A stretch of DNA of 64,000 bases, from the NCBI GenBank assembly GCA_965153355.1, contig OZ231127.1, forward strand, positions 16,554,001 to 16,618,000, in the 5' to 3' direction. This DNA is from Flaccisagitta enflata. Taxonomy: Eukaryota > Chaetognatha > Sagittoidea > Aphragmophora. Shown here piece after piece: positions 11,655 through 20,444 of this stretch. Position 1 is the first letter of the stretch; every line of letters begins with the position of its first letter. Made by a program: the position numbers and the translations under genes. Below the pieces are notes generated by a model. It did no database searches, was not told where the DNA came from, and was given only the letters and a program-made list of their open reading frames with translations.

Positions 11655-12400
11655 GTTCTGTATATGACGGCGTCCTTCTGAAGGCACAATTTGTGTTTTA
11701 ACGCGGGCTAAATAAAAAATTAGAGATAAATAAAATCAAATGATTTCTGTGAGGTGTTACAGTTATTATTTCATTGCAAAATTTGCATTCAATTATGACA
11801 TAGAGCCAAATTTAGCTCAGATTCATGAAGAAAATATATTGCAAATCTCTGAAAATTTCATTTTTTGTCACTGATAGGAGGTCTGTTGAAATTCTAAGAT
11901 TGCATAAAGAATAAAGAAACAAGGCCGGATACACGGCCACCAGTTGCGGACGGGTGGGCAGGGGCGGAAATGCGCGTTTTCCCACTTATCGACTCAATCA
12001 CCTCTACGGACCAACCGACCGACCGACCAACCGACCGACCAACCGACCGACCAACTGACCGACCAACGGACGGACAAAGCCCCTTATAGAGTTGCGTGTC
12101 CGCAACTAAAAATAGTTCTCTTTCAAAAACAAGGATGGAGAGAACTATGTTTTCATAACTGCAAAACATCTCTGCATTTGAATGTTTTAGAATTTAAATA
12201 GCAAGAAAAAACAAAAAAAGTGAGCTTGATTTCATAAAAATCTTGATTTTCTTGTCTTTTTATGTGAATAGCAAAGTCAAAATTGCTGTTAAGGTCAGAA
12301 TATGGTAAAGATATATAAACCAAGTGTCATTGGAGACAATTTGCCTTCTAGAAGCATTGCAGCACCATTATTGTTGGGATAATGATGAAAAAAGTGTACC
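11655..12400. repeat. Dispersed repeat R2, copy 2, split by a HINE-like element
   Basis: Diverged relative of 8137-8740 with the same order of landmarks (TATGACGGCGTCC, TAGTTCTCT, GAGAGAACTATG, CCAAGTGTC). It is interrupted at 11918-12108. It starts about 140 bp upstream of the discoidin-like gene's start codon and may supply its 5' flank. Confidence 0.7.
11918..12108 (-). mobile_element. HINE-like element, GTTGCGGAC subfamily, complete
   Basis: 191 bp in reverse orientation: AACAAGGCCGGATACACGGCC, then AGTTGCGGAC, then (GACCAACC)n, then GTTGCGTGTCCGCAACTA before an A-run. It is inserted in R2. The uninserted copy near 8425 reads AAACAAAGAACATAGTTC, so the element sits between the AAACAA and TAGTTC parts. 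Confidence 0.92.
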
Positions 12401-12549
12401 CGTAAATAAGGCATACCCGCTTATAAATCACATAACATGCAGTCCCACGAGAGATTTTATAGTTATTTCTGTATTGACAACAAAGCAGCTTCACTTCAAG
12501 GCATAAGTTTACCTAGTCCCTTGGTATTCGTTCTAATGAAGCTTAACTG
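12395..12549. mobile_element. M4 miniature element without HINE-like insertion
   Basis: Shares GCATACCCGC, GAGATTTTATAGTTATTTC, AAAGCAGCTTCAC, TAGTCCCTTG and the terminal CTTAACTG-TA with the copies at 16795 and 26992. The site where those two copies carry HINE-like elements is empty here. Confidence 0.65.
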
Positions 12550-13020
12550 TATAGTGAAACACATAATTTTCCCTTGAATATTTCCCGTCATATTCTGTTT
12601 GCAATTCTCTGTTAACATGCTACAGATATGTCTCCTAAATGGCCAAAAAAACGATTTAACTACAGATTTTGTAGCAATAGTCACAAATTTTGGTTGTTAA
12701 AAAAAAGGCAATCCTCTATTTGTATAAGTATCTTTAATTTTTTTTATCTTCATTGTCATATTGAACCATTCAAAAAAAGGATATCATCACTGTTATTTAC
12801 ATATCTAGAAAGACGATATTTTGATTTAACAACTGTTGTTTAAAGATAGTTAAAATAAATAATTCTGATTATGCATAGATTGAATGAACTGATTGATTTC
12901 ATTGTTAGCAATGACAATGATATGAGCTTAACAAGAGACAATTTTTATATTTGAAAAATTTGAAATGAAAAACAGGATTTGATGAGACATAATGGAATTT
13001 TATTGGTCAATCGGTGTACA
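12550..13020. other. No gene seen
   Basis: AT-rich. The first part resembles R2-adjacent sequence (TTTTCCCTTGAATATTTCCCGTC, like 8730-8755). Nothing else recognised. Confidence 0.45.
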
Positions 13021-13024
13021 TAAT

Positions 13025-13234
13025 AACAAGTAAAGTGGGGTCACAATATCGTTTCGGATAGCTTGGCAGGGGTAGACAACGCCCATAGTTCCATACCCTC
13101 CCCCACTGCATGCTCACGCACAGAGGTACGAACAATCACAACAGCAGCATCATAAATACGCGTTTTCGCACTCAAGCGTGATGGACCGATGCCCCGACGG
13201 ACGAACAAAGCTTCCTATTTACGGTCCACAACTA
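13025..13234 (-). mobile_element. HINE-like element, TGTGACCCC-end subfamily
   Basis: 210 bp in reverse. It starts AACAAGTAAAGTGGGGTCAC, carries CACAATATCG, and ends GGTCCACAACTA. The microsatellite is short (GACCGATGCCCCGACGG). It belongs with 37317 and 47162, which share the alternative 3' end. Confidence 0.7.
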
Positions 13235-13239
13235 GCAAG

Positions 13240-14040
13240 CAAATTATTAACCGACCTGTAGCCGTTATTCATAAATGGATAAAGAATACATTTTTTGTTG
13301 TTTCAAGCAACTCGATACGATCTGCCGCGCAGTAACAACAACATTTTTAGAGGAAACATAACAGTGTGTGCAACAAAATTTTGCACAAATGCTGAAGCAT
13401 ACAGGTTGTAAAAAACAAGCTTCCAATTGGCCAAGTTTTACAAAAGTTTTATCATAGTATATTGTTACTGCAGGGATACTTCAATTCAAATTTCATTACA
13501 GTGGGCCATCTGTAAGGATGATTTTTATGATTTTTAAGCTAGAGAACCAGTGCAAATTTTTTTGCACACCCTGTCAACCTATTCAGTAGTTTTTGTGCCT
13601 CATGGCAACCCTATCAGAAGCTCTGACCGTCCGTTGGTCCGTTGGTCCGTCCAACTGTCGACTCGTCTGTCGGTCCAAATTGCTGTTTGATTGCAGCAAT
13701 GACAGACACCAAATAAAATGCTGCACGATTGAGCTCGTTGACTTTTTGTAAATCTTCTTATCAAATCTATAAGACGGTCCATATGTCCGTATGTCCCGCC
13801 ATCAGCATGTTCACCCAATACCTATCTGGAAATATTCGCCGTTGTGTCAGTTGCCGATTCTTATTCTGTTTGGATGTGACTTAGTATTTTCGAAATTCAA
13901 CACCCTATCATCGTCAATCTATCCTGACTATCGAAAGTCGTCGTCCTTCAAACAGACTGACCAAATCATTGATTTTGGGAGAAATCTTTTCGGGAATAAT
14001 CAAAAATCGTGGTCGATCAAATTTTCATTAACTTACACGA
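13240..14040. other. No gene seen; HINE-like scrap at 13610-13680
   Basis: AT-rich sequence. Near 13615-13680 a GAAGCTCTGACCGTCCGTTGG-like stretch resembles the HINE-like microsatellite without ends. Confidence 0.45.
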
Positions 14041-14045
14041 TTTTT

Positions 14046-14277
14046 TAGTCGCTGCCTAAGCGACTGTATAAGAGGGTGTGTCCGTAGGAAGGAAGGTCTG
14101 TATGTAGGCGACAATTTTGATGACGCGAAATTGACTAAAAAACGGATTTCTGACCATTGCAGCTCCTGCCCAGCGTCAATACAGCCCCCGCCCACTCATA
14201 TACTGCCCCTGCCCACTCGCATTACTGCCCCTGCCCACCAGCAGCGACTACGGATTGGCCGTGTATCCGGCCTTGTT
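14046..14277 (+). mobile_element. HINE-like element, GTCGCTGC subfamily
   Basis: 232 bp. The 5' palindrome AGTCGCTGCCTAAGCGACT differs from other subfamilies, and the 3' repeat has changed to match: GCAGCGACT is the exact complement of AGTCGCTGC. The core repeats CTGCCCCTGCCCAC. Ends GGCCGTGTATCCGGCCTTGTT. Confidence 0.9.
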
Positions 14278-14533
14278 TCTGGAATAAATTGCTTTAAGTT
14301 ACAGTAACATAGGAGCAAAGACGACCTAGACTGGAGGATAGATTTTAAGTAGCTTAATTTCATTTGATGTGTAAAAGAATTGAGATCTATACTAATTAAA
14401 TGTTTCTTTATTGCTTGAATATAATGGCTTCTCTCATTCTTCAACTTGTGACTTGACTTTGTAAGGACATTATTTTTCAATGTTCTAACCTGACTCATCA
14501 AATAAGGCAGAAAATTTTATATAATTTAGAAAA

Positions 14534-15033
14534 AACAAGCCCAAGAGGGCAACAGTCGCGTGCGTCTGGAAATGACAAAAAAAATGCCGCGCAATATGTA
14601 TTGATACAATGTTGATAACTTTATATGCTATCAAGACAATATCGATACAATATCGATGTGATACAATACTCAAAACACCTTAAAATACCCAAAAATTCTC
14701 GTAAAATATTAAAAAATACCCAAAAATACTTAAAAATACTAAAAAATACCAAAAAAATACCAAAAAATATCAAAAGATACTCAAAAGTTCCCAAAAACAT
14801 CTGAAAGTACCTTAAATTACCCCAAGTACCCAGAAAAACTCAAGTATCATAAAGTACCCTGAAGTACCCTAAAGTACCTTAAAATTCCCTTAGAGTACCT
14901 TAAATTACCTTAAAAAAAAAACCTTAAAAAGTCATAATTTTAGAAATATGACGGACTGTTGGATGGACCGACAAACTGATCGACCGACCTACCAACTGAC
15001 ACGTCAGGGTGTTAAGTTGCGTGCACGCGACTA
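14534..15033 (-). mobile_element. HINE-like element with long AAATACC-type core
   Basis: 500 bp in reverse. It starts AACAAGCCCAAGAGGGC (hairpin GCCC/GGGC), then CAGTCGCGTGCG, and ends GTGCACGCGACTA before an A-run. The core is about 250 bp of degenerate AAAATACC / AAGTACC tandem units. Confidence 0.75.
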
Positions 15034-15039
15034 AAAATC

Positions 15040-15595
15040 AGCCCAATCAGACCATTTTTACAGGTTTCAAGCCTGTTTAGAATATTGCCCGGATATTACT
15101 ATCATAATTATTCTTCTTGAAAAATAGCTATAAAACTTGTAAAAATAGTCCGATTGAGCTGATCTTTTTTTTCAAAGTTATATAAAATTTTTAGCCTAAT
15201 CTGATAGGCTAGGTTAGAACTTTGAAAAATGAAGTCCTGATGAGGTCAAGTAACAAGTTGAAGAATGAGAAAAGCTATCATATTCAAGCAAAAGAGCAAT
15301 CTTTAATCAGTATAGATGTCAATCTTAAAAAAATCAAATGAAATTAAAATACTTAAAATCTATCCTCCAGTCTAGGTCGTTTTTGCTCCCATCGTACTGT
15401 ATAAGCCCCATTCGACTGTGGCTCCATTTATGTATATATGTTTTCCCAGTAACTCTAGAGAATATATTGATGCAATTTTAAAAGAATTTCCTTTGGACAA
15501 GTGCAAATAAGCGACAAGTGGCTGTCGGATTTCCGGGTCGATTTTCAGCTGGAAAACTAGATTTCCTTCCTCGGCATCGGTTCATTGCATTGCTT
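15040..15595. other. Inverted AT-rich motifs, no gene supported
   Basis: 15100-15400 holds partial inverted matches to 14280-14500 (for example AGACGACCTAGACTGGAGG and its complement near 15366), so the two flanks of the element at 14534 may be arms of an older interrupted repeat. A 61-codon minus-strand open frame after a possible acceptor near 15548 has no phase-compatible partner. Confidence 0.4.
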
Positions 15596-15597
15596 AC

Positions 15598-15644
15598 TTT
15601 TTTGGGGCAGCGGCGGTCTTCGAGTCAGTTGAAAACGCCTCCAT
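15598..15644 (-). CDS. Possible first coding exon (weak)
   Basis: Minus strand: an ATG after GAAGTGGA opens a frame reading MEAFSTDSKTAAAPK and meets a GTAAGC donor after 15 codons plus two bases. It looks like the 5' coding exon of a cytosolic protein. The nearest candidate acceptor would put a stop in frame, and I found no other partner exon. Confidence 0.22.
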
Positions 15645-15649
15645 TCCAC

Positions 15650-16090
15650 TTCGTTAAAAAAGAGATCTTCAAACCTTGTAAATGTTGCAATGAATGACCA
15701 TATCATTATTGTCAATCTCCTCCCAGTTTCTTACATTCTACCACGAAATTGATAGTGCGATTTGCGTTACGGATCGTGTCCGTTATGGGTGTAATTAATG
15801 GTAAACAAATTGAAGTAAATAAATCCATTCGGATGGACACTTGTGCATCACATCACTCGCGCCTCAACGGACAGTCGTACGCTCAGGCGCACGCACATGC
15901 ACGCTCACACGCGAAGCCTTTGATGCGCGCGCGACGACACTTAAAAGATTGCACGTGAGGAATCAATGGGATTGGGAAGTTAAGCCCCGCGGAGATCAAA
16001 CAAGGGGTTACCATCGATTAGCCGAGGGAATCGCTTCATTTACGGCCTGGGCGAGAAAAGACCCGAAGGGGGAAGAAAGTCGGGAAAGGA
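15650..16090. other. No gene supported
   Basis: Moderate GC content. Open frames at 15749 and 15841 overlap in different frames, lack splice logic and show no domain. Confidence 0.4.
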
Positions 16091-16095
16091 GAAGA

Positions 16096-16345
16096 AACAA
16101 GGCCGCGTAGGCAAAGGAAGCGTCCTCAATGTATGAACGAATGTTTTTTTCATGAATGAACTTTTTTTATGAATGAATGTTCTTTATGAATGAATGAATG
16201 AATGATTGATAAAATAAAAGAATGAGAGTATATGGTATTGCTTTTTTGATGAAAAAAAAGCCTGGGATTTTGCGATATAAAGATTTGCATGACGGACCAA
16301 CCAACGGACAGACACAGCCTCATACAAAGATGAGAGGACGCATCC
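16096..16345 (-). mobile_element. HINE-like element, degraded
   Basis: Reverse orientation: AACAAGGCCGCG at the left, GACGGACCAACCAACGGAC microsatellite, and ATGAGAGGACGCATCC at the right (GATGCGTCC subfamily). The middle carries an ATGAATGA tetranucleotide repeat (16150-16210). Confidence 0.5.
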
Positions 16346-16465
16346 ACAAAAGAAAATGAAAGTGATTGAGAGAGGAGGAACCGAGAATCTCTGAAAGCTT
16401 CTGTTGCCAAAAAAAGGGATGGGACTCTTTGTGCAATCCCGCGCATTATTGCGATTGTTGAAATA

Positions 16466-16659
16466 AACAAGGACGGACGCACTACTACCCCAGTCGTTTG
16501 CGGGTCGGTAGGGGAAGTGATAGAAAAGGTCGCTTGGGCATTTGGGCAGGAACATTGCACGAAAAAGCTAAAACACGCCAAACAAGTCAAAGGGGACCGA
16601 TCGACCAATGGACCGACGCGATGACATAGCGGGGTGTAGAGTGGCGTGTCACGCGACTA
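16466..16659 (-). mobile_element. HINE-like element
   Basis: 194 bp in reverse. AACAAGGACGGACGC at the left, CAGTCGTTTGCGGG subterminal repeat, core GGGCAGGAAC, GACCGATCGACC microsatellite, and GGCGTGTCACGCGACTA at the right. Closest to 40482. Confidence 0.7.
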
Positions 16660-16794
16660 AGATAAACTAAAAATAAAGAACAAGATGGCATTTGGAAATG
16701 GTTAGTTAAGCCAGTAAATGAGGGGTTAAATCCATTTTGATAGGCTGAATAGAGGGCAGGCTCAGTGGCCAAATCCAGCGCGACATTCTCTATT

Positions 16795-17227
16795 CAGTAG
16801 AGCACTGCTAGAGCGTACCTGCTATCAAAGCATGCCCGCCTATAGGGCATGAAACTTTTTGTTCCATTAGAGATTATGGAGTTATTACTACACTGGAGCA
16901 TGAGCACCGCTAGAGCGCATCCGCTAAGACAACATGCCCGCCTATGAGCCATACAACTTTGTCTCCTGAAAGATTTTGTGGTTATTTTTAGTCGCGGACA
17001 ACGCGACTCTACACCTTGCCTTGTCGGTCGGTTTGTTGGTCGGTACGTCAGTTGATACGTAACAAATATTTCTGAATTTCAAGCGGTTTTTGCATTACAG
17101 CCCCTGCCCAACCGTCCGTGACTGTCTTGCCTTGTATCTAGCCTTTTTTTGTTGGCAAAAAGGCAGCTTCACTATAATGTATAATTTTGCTTAGTCCCTT
17201 GACATCAACGCTAGTAAAGCTCAACTG
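16795..17227. mobile_element. M4 miniature element carrying a HINE-like insertion
   Basis: Left end CAGTAGAGCACTGCT; right end AGCTCAACTG followed by TA. The GCACCGCTAGAGCGCATCCGC segment is present twice (16800 and 16905). After TTTTGTGGTTATTTT the element is interrupted by the HINE-like copy at 16989-17153 and resumes with GGCAAAAAGGCAGCTTCAC. The ends suggest a Tc1/mariner-pogo type element with TA duplication. Confidence 0.6.
16989..17153 (+). mobile_element. HINE-like element, GTCGCGGACA subfamily, inside M4
   Basis: 165 bp. TAGTCGCGGACAACGCGACT, then ACACCTTG, GTCGGTCGGTTTGTTGG, core CAGCCCCTGCCCAACC, and 3' GTCCGTGACT matching the 5' arm. The terminal hairpin is degraded (TGTATCTAGCC). 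Confidence 0.75.
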
Positions 17228-17334
17228 TACATCAATATTGGTAATAAGATAGCTTCACTGTAATGCACATTTTTGTCCGGTTTGTCAATATTCGCTTGAG
17301 TGAAGTAGGCGGAAGTAAGAGATGAGAAAACCCA

Positions 17335-17507
17335 TCAAATTTGGCTGTCGAATTCATTCAACTCCAGAATTTCTTCTCTAGTTTTACTAAATTTCCAGGC
17401 AAAAAAAAATCTGAGAAACTGAAAATTTTGGTTCTGCGATTTTTCCACGTTAATCTTACGGCCATCAGGTCGCGTTATATGAAGCGAAAGGGAACGCTCA
17501 GGCACAA
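17335..17507 (-). CDS. Possible coding exon (weak)
   Basis: Minus strand: after a long T-rich tract and TTTCCCAG, one frame reads VPERSLSLHITRPDGRK and continues to TREEILELNEFDSQI-stop. An internal GTAAGA near 17463 could instead be a donor, giving a 48-nt exon symmetric in phase 1. No domain is recognised and no partner exon was found. Confidence 0.22.
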
Positions 17508-17678
17508 CTGGGAAACGTCTTTTTTGGCTTGAAAAAAACAAAACAAAAAAACAAAAAAAAAAAACAATGAAGACAGAGATACTCTAGAAAGAACGATTCA
17601 ATGAAAGTTCTTTCTTGCCTGTAAGTAGATCGACAAGCATTTTGTCAATGCCATTTTGTATTACATTCAGTGTTATGA

Positions 17679-18274
17679 GGTATTCCTAAGGATGTACAGA
17701 AGATCTCGTCTAAACTTGAAATAACGGGGGCAAGCATTGGAAAAAGATGAATGAAGCATGTGATATTTGAAACATGGACTAATAAGACGATGCTTTAATG
17801 CTCATGATATCTTGTTGCCATGAAAACACATTTCCATGTATTTTTGCTAAAATATCAATATTTTGAAAAAAATTTTTAGGGAACATTTCTTTAAACTAAA
17901 TCTGCTATAATTTTCCTACAGTATGTTCTGTATGAATGTCACTCGATTAGCGGTTTCTAGGGGTTGTCGCATATAGATACACTGAATAGCAGTGGCCAAA
18001 CCAGCAATTTTCTTGAAGAATATATTGTGAGAAAGCTTTAGCAAATTTCATTTTAAGCAATGTTCCCTAAGAAAATCTCTTGAAATATTTATATTTTAGA
18101 GAGAATACATGAAAATCTGTTTCGATGGCAACCAACTATCATAAAAAATAAATCATTCTTTTATTAATTCATATTATAAATATTAGTCTCCATGCTTTAT
18201 TTCTCTTCCCATTATCCTTGCCCCCGTCATCTCAAGTCTAGACTAAATCTACTATGTACATCTAAAGCTATACC
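17679..18274. mobile_element. Foldback/MITE-like element with inverted arms
   Basis: About 596 bp. The left arm GGTATTCCTAAGGATGTAC...ACGGGGGCAAG...AAGCATG is mirrored at the right (CATGC...CTTGCCCCCGT...GTACATCTAAAGCTATACC). A second inner pair, TAGGGAACATT and AATGTTCCCTA, surrounds the centre. No open frame of note. Confidence 0.65.
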
Positions 18275-18360
18275 TAAAATCAGCATTTCTTCGCTACAAG
18301 ATAGCATGTAGCATGGTGAAGAGTAAAAGAAACGCAAATGCAGTTAATTTTCACTCTTTT

Positions 18361-18677
18361 TAGATGCATCCGTCAGGAACGCATCTCTATAAGAGGGTCT
18401 GTCCGTCCGTCGGTCCGTTGGTCCGTCCATCCGTCCGTCGGTCCGTCCGTCGGTCCGTAACGCCTGTGCAAAAACCGCGTTTCTCGGCTGTTTTTGGCTA
18501 CGGTGAGATCCTACACTGAAACAAATGATCAACCAACATGTGTTGAGAGTCCTTTTGCCCGTCTGTTCGTCCACCTGTCTCTTCATACATTTGTCACATG
18601 ATCAATAGTATCAATTGTATTGATTCAATACACGCTGAGACACAGCCCGGACGCATCGTTGCCCGGTCGGGCTTGTT
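18361..18677 (+). mobile_element. HINE-like element, GATGCATCCG subfamily, complete
   Basis: 317 bp. 5' TAGATGCATCCG, TCAGGAACGCATC, TATAAGAGGG, (GTCCGTCG)n. 3' CGGACGCATC complements the first arm with one mismatch, and the terminal hairpin is GCCCGGTCGGGC followed by TTGTT. The core (ACGGTGAGATCCTACACTG) matches the opposite-strand copy at 62319. Confidence 0.92.
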
Positions 18678-18786
18678 TAATAGAAAATTCATTCAAAACG
18701 AGGCAAGACAAAAAAAAGATAAACAGTAAATAGTAGGTTAACAGTAAAAACTGTTTATTGACTGGTAGGTAAACCGCCCCTAAACC

Positions 18787-18981
18787 AACAAGGCAGGATA
18801 CACGGCCACCAGTTGCGGACGGGTGGGCAGGGGCGGATATGCGCGTTTTCTCACTTTTCGACTCTTGCTGATGGACGGATGGATGGATGGACGGACGGAC
18901 GGACGGACGGACGGACGGACGGACCGACGGACCGACGGACCGACGGACAAAGCATCTTAAAGAGTTGCGTGTCCGCAACTA
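18787..18981 (-). mobile_element. HINE-like element, GTTGCGGAC subfamily, complete
   Basis: 195 bp in reverse: AACAAGGCAGGATACACGGCC, AGTTGCGGAC, about 18 GGAC/CGAC units, then GTTGCGTGTCCGCAACTA. The microsatellite is longer than in most copies. Confidence 0.92.
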
Positions 18982-19009
18982 AAAATGATGCGGCGGGATT
19001 GGTGGAAGA

Positions 19010-19070
19010 ACCGACCAACTGACTGACCGACCAACCGACAACAACATGCAGAGTTGCGTGTCCGCGACTA
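19010..19070 (-). mobile_element. HINE-like 5' fragment
   Basis: GACCGACCAACCGAC followed by AGTTGCGTGTCCGCGACTA and an A-run. It lacks a 3' end. Confidence 0.6.
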
Positions 19071-19199
19071 AAAAGCGCGACTTCTTTTCTTGGTGAGACT
19101 GAGGAAAGAGAGTGACAGAGTGACACACGAGAATGAAACGAAACAAGGCCGGATACACGGGCCAAGACGGTGCGCCGAGCGTTATTTATTCATAGCTAT

Positions 19200-19520
19200 C
19201 CCTGACTCCACCAGAACTATCCCTAGCTCTCTCAGACCATTCCTAGCTCTGTCAGACCTATCCCGCCGGGAATTATTAATCCATAGCTATCCCTAGCTCC
19301 ATCAGACCTATCCCTAGCTCTATCAGACCATTCCTAGCTCTATAAGACCTATATCGAGCCCTAACAGGCCTCTCCCGAGCTCTATCAGATCTTTCCCAAG
19401 CTCTATCAGACCTATCACCAGCTCTATCAGACCTATCCCCAGCTCTATCAGACCTATCATAAGACCGATCCGACCTATCACCAGACCTATCCGTCCTATC
19501 CCCAGCTCTATAAGACCTAA
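19200..19520. repeat. 21-bp tandem repeat inside the HINE-like element
   Basis: About 14 units close to AGCTCTATCAGACCTATCCC. The same array, reverse complemented, lies at 38490-38820 in the uninterrupted relative. Confidence 0.9.
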
Positions 19521-19540
19521 CCGTAGCTATTTATATTAGT

Positions 19541-19914
19541 ATCATTTATGATATATATGATATATATGATATATATAATATATGATATGATATATATAAT
19601 ATATGATATGATATATATAATATATGATATGATATATATGATATATATGATATGATATATATGATATATATGATATATATGATATGATATGATATACGAT
19701 ATGATATATGATATATATGATATGATATATGATATGATATGCTATATGATATGATATATGACAGGATATATGACAGGATATATGACAGGATATATGATAT
19801 GATATATGATATGATATATGATATGATATATGATATGATATATGATATGATATATGATATGATATATGATATGATATATGATATGATATATGATATGATA
19901 TATGATATGATATA

Positions 19915-19919
<5 letters not shown>
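19541..19919. repeat. GATATAT / GATATGATAT tandem repeat
   Basis: Variable 7- to 12-bp units of GATATAT and TATGATATGA type at the Penelope-like element's 3' side, next to a pure AT tract. Confidence 0.92.

Positions 19920-19994
<75 letters not shown>
19920..19994. repeat. (AT)n microsatellite at the 3' boundary of the Penelope-like element
   Basis: About 37 AT units followed by three TTAATAATTA units. Confidence 0.95.
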
Positions 19995-19997
<3 letters not shown>

Positions 19998-20444
19998 TAA
20001 TTATTAATAATTATTAATAATTAATAATTTGAAAAATAACTAGCACGAATGTTAGTGGCTCAATGTCGTTGGAGTATGGAAGGAAAAGGAAGATGCACAG
20101 TTGAAAAACTTTGTTTCATCATGAATTACAGTGAAACGTCATTCATCTGACATGTTTTGCAAATAGCTCATCAAGAGATGGTCTGAAGCAACAAAAAAAT
20201 AAAATAAAATAGTAAAACATAAATATGCAATTTAAATGAAAATCACATAGAAGTCAAATTCGAGTCATATTTGAGTCGCATTTGAGTCAAAAATATCCAA
20301 AATCCAAATACAATCCGAGTTTGTTGGAAGAAGAGGAATGGATGATTGAAAAAATCTCATATGACCGACTCTGGGTCAAAGAGAGGGTATGATTGTCACC
20401 AGGTGGACAGAAGCAAAAAGAGCATCTGATATGGAAGAGGCTCT

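Noticed and set aside
15520-15600. Joining the 15644 exon candidate to the open frame after the acceptor near 15548
   Set aside because: The phase would create an immediate stop and the intron would be only about 50 bp.
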